From NCBI GenBank assembly GCA_001247695.2, contig LGRX02031231.1, positions 1 through 34,872 of the forward strand: 34,872 nucleotides of DNA, in the 5' to 3' direction. This stretch comes from Cymbomonas tetramitiformis. Its lineage: Eukaryota; Chlorophyta; Pyramimonadophyceae; Pyramimonadales; Pyramimonadaceae. The notes below the pieces were generated by a model. It saw only the letters and a program-made list of their open reading frames with translations, made no database searches and was not told the origin of the DNA. Positions 32,763 through 34,872 of this stretch are shown piece after piece. The position numbers and the translations under genes are program-made. Within the stretch, counting starts at the first letter, position 1. Each line of letters begins with the position of its first letter.

Positions 32763-34217
32763 TTATCTAGTCGATTCTGTTTTCCAATTTGATGGCATTG
32801 ATCCAATACATTTTGTAACTCGTTCTCGAATCATCAATTCGATATTATCGAAATTGATTTCGATTTTACCATAACCCGAGTGTATATCAAAATCTGTTGT
32901 TGTAATTTTTTGATTGTTGTTGTTTATGTAACTGACGTCTGAAGTCATTTTAGATAATAACCAGTTTAATTTCCGAACGTTATCGATAACAATATTGTTT
33001 TTATTGAAATAATCCAACAATAGACAAACAATTCCACATGCATATGGACATGCCATTGAGGTTCCAGATAGAGACACGTAACCGTTTGTCGTGTTTGATT
33101 TAGCGGCTATTATGTTTCTTCCCGGTGCCGTATAATCGATATTTTGACCTATTTCGATATAATAACTAGTAACCATGTAATCGACGTTTTGTTCCGAATT
33201 AAGTCTACCCAATGATCCTATCGCGATGACGTCCGGGTAACCAGCTGGATAACTAATATGTGACGCGTCGGTTCCAGATTCATTATGTTGAGAATTGCCG
33301 GTAGCCGCCAAGATTACTATGTTTTGATCTAAAATGGAGTTTACTATGTTTTCCGTATCCCCCCATGGTTGTGTACCACCCAATGACATATTTACCAATC
33401 GAATTTCGTTTGTCTTTCCATAGACACTTACCCATCTGAGAGCGTCTTGTATGAAAAACAATCCAGATTCAATCGCGGTCGATTGAACACATAAATCAAA
33501 AACAAATGACCCAGGTGCCAATCCGGTATATTCTTGTTCATTATTTCCAGAACTGATGGAGGCTACATGAGTTCCATGTGTTTGATAACATGGATTTCCA
33601 TTGGGTGCGTTTTCATAATAATACAATGTTCCGTTGTATTCAAAAGATTCTAGATACTTTCCATAAACTTGTGATAGATCAAGTGTATTTCCATTTTTGA
33701 ATTGATTGAATTCTGAATAGTACAAATTACTCATTTGATTTGATATACTATTGACTTCGGAAACTGATTTTTGAAAAACGATTTCAAATACTTCAAATGT
33801 ATTGGGATTCAAAAAATTACACAAACTTTTTACACAATCATAATACGATCTAAAATAATTATCATACTTTCCGCGATATGTATTACAATAATTGATTATC
33901 CGAATGAAGTAATCAAATCTTGATGTATCTTTCAAATTCAAAGTTTCCATACACACTTTCAAATCAGAAGCAAAGTTAATTGATTTTTTAACTTTTGATT
34001 TTAAATTAGCATGATGAATGTCAACACCTGTGTCGATCACCGCGATGCCGATGGAACTACCATTAACACCAAGCAGGTTTTCATATTTTAAATTATCGAT
34101 CTTCTTTACATCAGATTCGGATGTCCCTGTAACCGTCGTAAAGATGTCTACATCATATTTTGGGACTTCGTATATTTCTTGATTTCGGTAAGCCTCTTCT
34201 AAATGTGGTATATACAT
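32763..34217 (-). CDS. Subtilisin-like serine protease (S8 family)
   Basis: A 484-residue protease with the complete triad: D62 (IAVIDTGVDIHH), H214 (THGTHVASISSG) and S387 (LSGTSMACPYACG). The oxyanion Asn is N308 in VILAATGNS. NMSLGG and YTAPG segments are also present. Between D62 and H214 there are about 150 residues, some 120 more than in typical subtilisins, filled with Tyr/Cys/Asn-rich helical sequence (residues about 85-205). I see no signal peptide and only a short N-terminal extension (1-50), which may be a reduced propeptide. It could process virion or fibre proteins or act outside the cell. The start overlaps the end of the upstream PAN-like repeat gene by 19 nt in another frame. 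Confidence 0.85.
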   Translation of the reverse strand: MYIPHLEEAYRNQEIYEVPKYDVDIFTTVTGTSESDVKKIDNLKYENLLGVNGSSIGIAVIDTGVDIHHANLKSKVKKSINFASDLKVCMETLNLKDTSRFDYFIRIINYCNTYRGKYDNYFRSYYDCVKSLCNFLNPNTFEVFEIVFQKSVSEVNSISNQMSNLYYSEFNQFKNGNTLDLSQVYGKYLESFEYNGTLYYYENAPNGNPCYQTHGTHVASISSGNNEQEYTGLAPGSFVFDLCVQSTAIESGLFFIQDALRWVSVYGKTNEIRLVNMSLGGTQPWGDTENIVNSILDQNIVILAATGNSQHNESGTDASHISYPAGYPDVIAIGSLGRLNSEQNVDYMVTSYYIEIGQNIDYTAPGRNIIAAKSNTTNGYVSLSGTSMACPYACGIVCLLLDYFNKNNIVIDNVRKLNWLLSKMTSDVSYINNNNQKITTTDFDIHSGYGKIEINFDNIELMIRERVTKCIGSMPSNWKTESTR

Positions 34218-34872
34218 ATATAATATTTTAATATTTTAATATAAGCATCTGCCGGTGGATTTGATGAAGAAGCACGTAGACCGCTACCCAAGCCTGTTAA
34301 AAACCGGAATTTTCTAAGGTTTGGTGATTTGAAAAATCCAACACACCAATTATTTGAATCACATACGTCAATAGCATCCTGTAATGTATATGTGTCTGTA
34401 GACATATCATCAACTATGCTAATCGGACCGTTTATCCATTTACCGGTATGTTTGGTATAATTTTCAAGTTCAGTAACAACCGGAGGATCATTACTATTAT
34501 TTTTAATATAAGCATCTGCCGGTGGATTTGATGAAGAAGCACGTAGACCGCTACCCAAGCCTGTTAAAAACCGGAATTTTCTAAGGTTTGGTGATTTGAA
34601 AAATCCAACACACCAATTATTTGAATCACATACGTCAATAGCATCCTGTAATGTATATGTGTCTGTAGACATATCATTAACTATGCTAATCGGACCGTTT
34701 ATCCATTTACCGGTATGTTTGGTATAATTTTCAAGTTCAGTTGTTCCATATGATGACCCAAAAGACGTTGTTCCAAGTGATGCACCGGTGGATGTTAAGA
34801 ATCCAGTTCCAGAAGACAATGATGCACCGGTGGATGTTAAGAATCCAGTTCCAGAAGACAATGATGCATCTG
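34199..34872 (-). CDS. Repeat protein with two PAN/apple-like domains (5' partial)
   Basis: The frame runs off the right edge of the window, so the N-terminus is missing; about 223 codons are visible. First come 14-residue repeats (SSGTGFLTSTGASL), then two copies of a domain of about 80 residues, 89 residues apart. Each has one C-x5-C pair (DVCDSNNWCVGFFKS) and a 'Y-T-L-Q-D-A' helix. This looks like the short PAN/apple-like modules in which a helix and 'C-x-G-F' strand bind protein or carbohydrate. The two copies differ at one residue (N versus D). It could be an adhesin-like surface protein. The C-terminus ILKYYICIYHI lies in an AT-rich overlap with the subtilase start. Confidence 0.55.
   Translation of the reverse strand, partial: DASLSSGTGFLTSTGASLSSGTGFLTSTGASLGTTSFGSSYGTTELENYTKHTGKWINGPISIVNDMSTDTYTLQDAIDVCDSNNWCVGFFKSPNLRKFRFLTGLGSGLRASSSNPPADAYIKNNSNDPPVVTELENYTKHTGKWINGPISIVDDMSTDTYTLQDAIDVCDSNNWCVGFFKSPNLRKFRFLTGLGSGLRASSSNPPADAYIKILKYYICIYHI
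34234..34474. repeat. 241-bp direct repeat, copy 1
   Basis: Identical to 34501-34741 (offset 267 bp) except C at 34411 versus T at 34678. It encodes one PAN-like domain. The near-perfect match means a very recent duplication or gene conversion. Confidence 0.95.
34501..34741. repeat. 241-bp direct repeat, copy 2
   Basis: Second copy of the PAN-like domain repeat; see 34234-34474. The spacer 34475-34500 encodes a short linker (NNSNDPPVV). Confidence 0.95.
34779..34862. repeat. 42-bp tandem repeat (two copies, continuing past the edge)
   Basis: Two identical 42-bp units (34779-34820, 34821-34862), starting GATGCACCGGTGGATGTTAA, followed by the first bases of a third. They encode a 14-residue Ser/Thr/Gly repeat in the partial protein. 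Confidence 0.9.

Noticed and set aside
1..34872. tRNA genes, rRNA, inteins or a viral integrase
   Set aside because: I saw no cloverleaf-like conserved tRNA blocks and no motifs of these proteins; small RNA genes cannot be fully excluded by eye.

Overview
The window looks like part of the genome of a large eukaryotic DNA virus of the double-jelly-roll capsid lineage (nucleocytoplasmic or polinton-like), probably infecting a unicellular alga or other protist. The reasons are: a compact block of virion-type genes around a probable major capsid protein; long beta-structured fibre proteins, one with a C-terminal S74 chaperone; an AT-rich, nearly intron-free layout with very short or overlapping gene junctions; and an accessory set typical of such viruses (RING-IBR ubiquitin ligase, J-domain protein, HNH nuclease, restriction-like nuclease, glycosyltransferases, lipase, papain-like and subtilisin-like proteases, SLATT-type membrane protein). 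I see no polymerase, packaging ATPase, primase or integrase, so family assignment and host are inference.

Layout. 1-6917 (+): eight tightly packed genes, probably the virion morphogenesis block, with the probable major capsid protein at 1636-2982. It ends in three fibre-like proteins that share the same N-terminal peptide. 7011-13501: mixed-strand accessory genes: a truncated papain-like protease, the RING-IBR ligase, a SAM methyltransferase flanked by direct repeats, a divergent gene pair sharing a palindromic promoter, and a J-domain/zinc-ribbon protein. 13535-15630 (-): HNH nuclease, two unknowns and a restriction-endonuclease-like protein. 15707-19150: a glycan-related island (DUF1919-like protein and two glycosyltransferase-like proteins) containing a decayed RNase T2 gene. 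19138-22017: a class 3 lipase gene cut in two by a GC-rich element of about 2.2 kb that carries a gag-like ORF with a zinc knuckle. 22014-23366 (-): one unknown and an adenine-specific DNA methylase. 23422-34872 (-): a 2867-residue fibre with thirteen near-identical 327-bp repeats, a SLATT-like protein, a subtilase, and a repeat protein running off the right edge.

Two promoter styles can be seen. Structural genes have a TATATA-rich stretch directly before the ATG. Several non-structural genes instead carry a YACTTAAA core 25-40 nt upstream. This would fit late and early expression classes, but that is inference.

The most notable features are the gag-bearing insertion that splits the lipase, the cluster of decaying hydrolase genes (papain-like protease, RNase T2, lipase), the mosaic 13-copy fibre repeat, and a restriction-like nuclease and a DNA methylase about 7 kb apart. 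Gene decay and retroelement invasion beside intact capsid genes raise the possibility that this is an endogenized viral segment, although a free virus with a degrading accessory region is equally possible.
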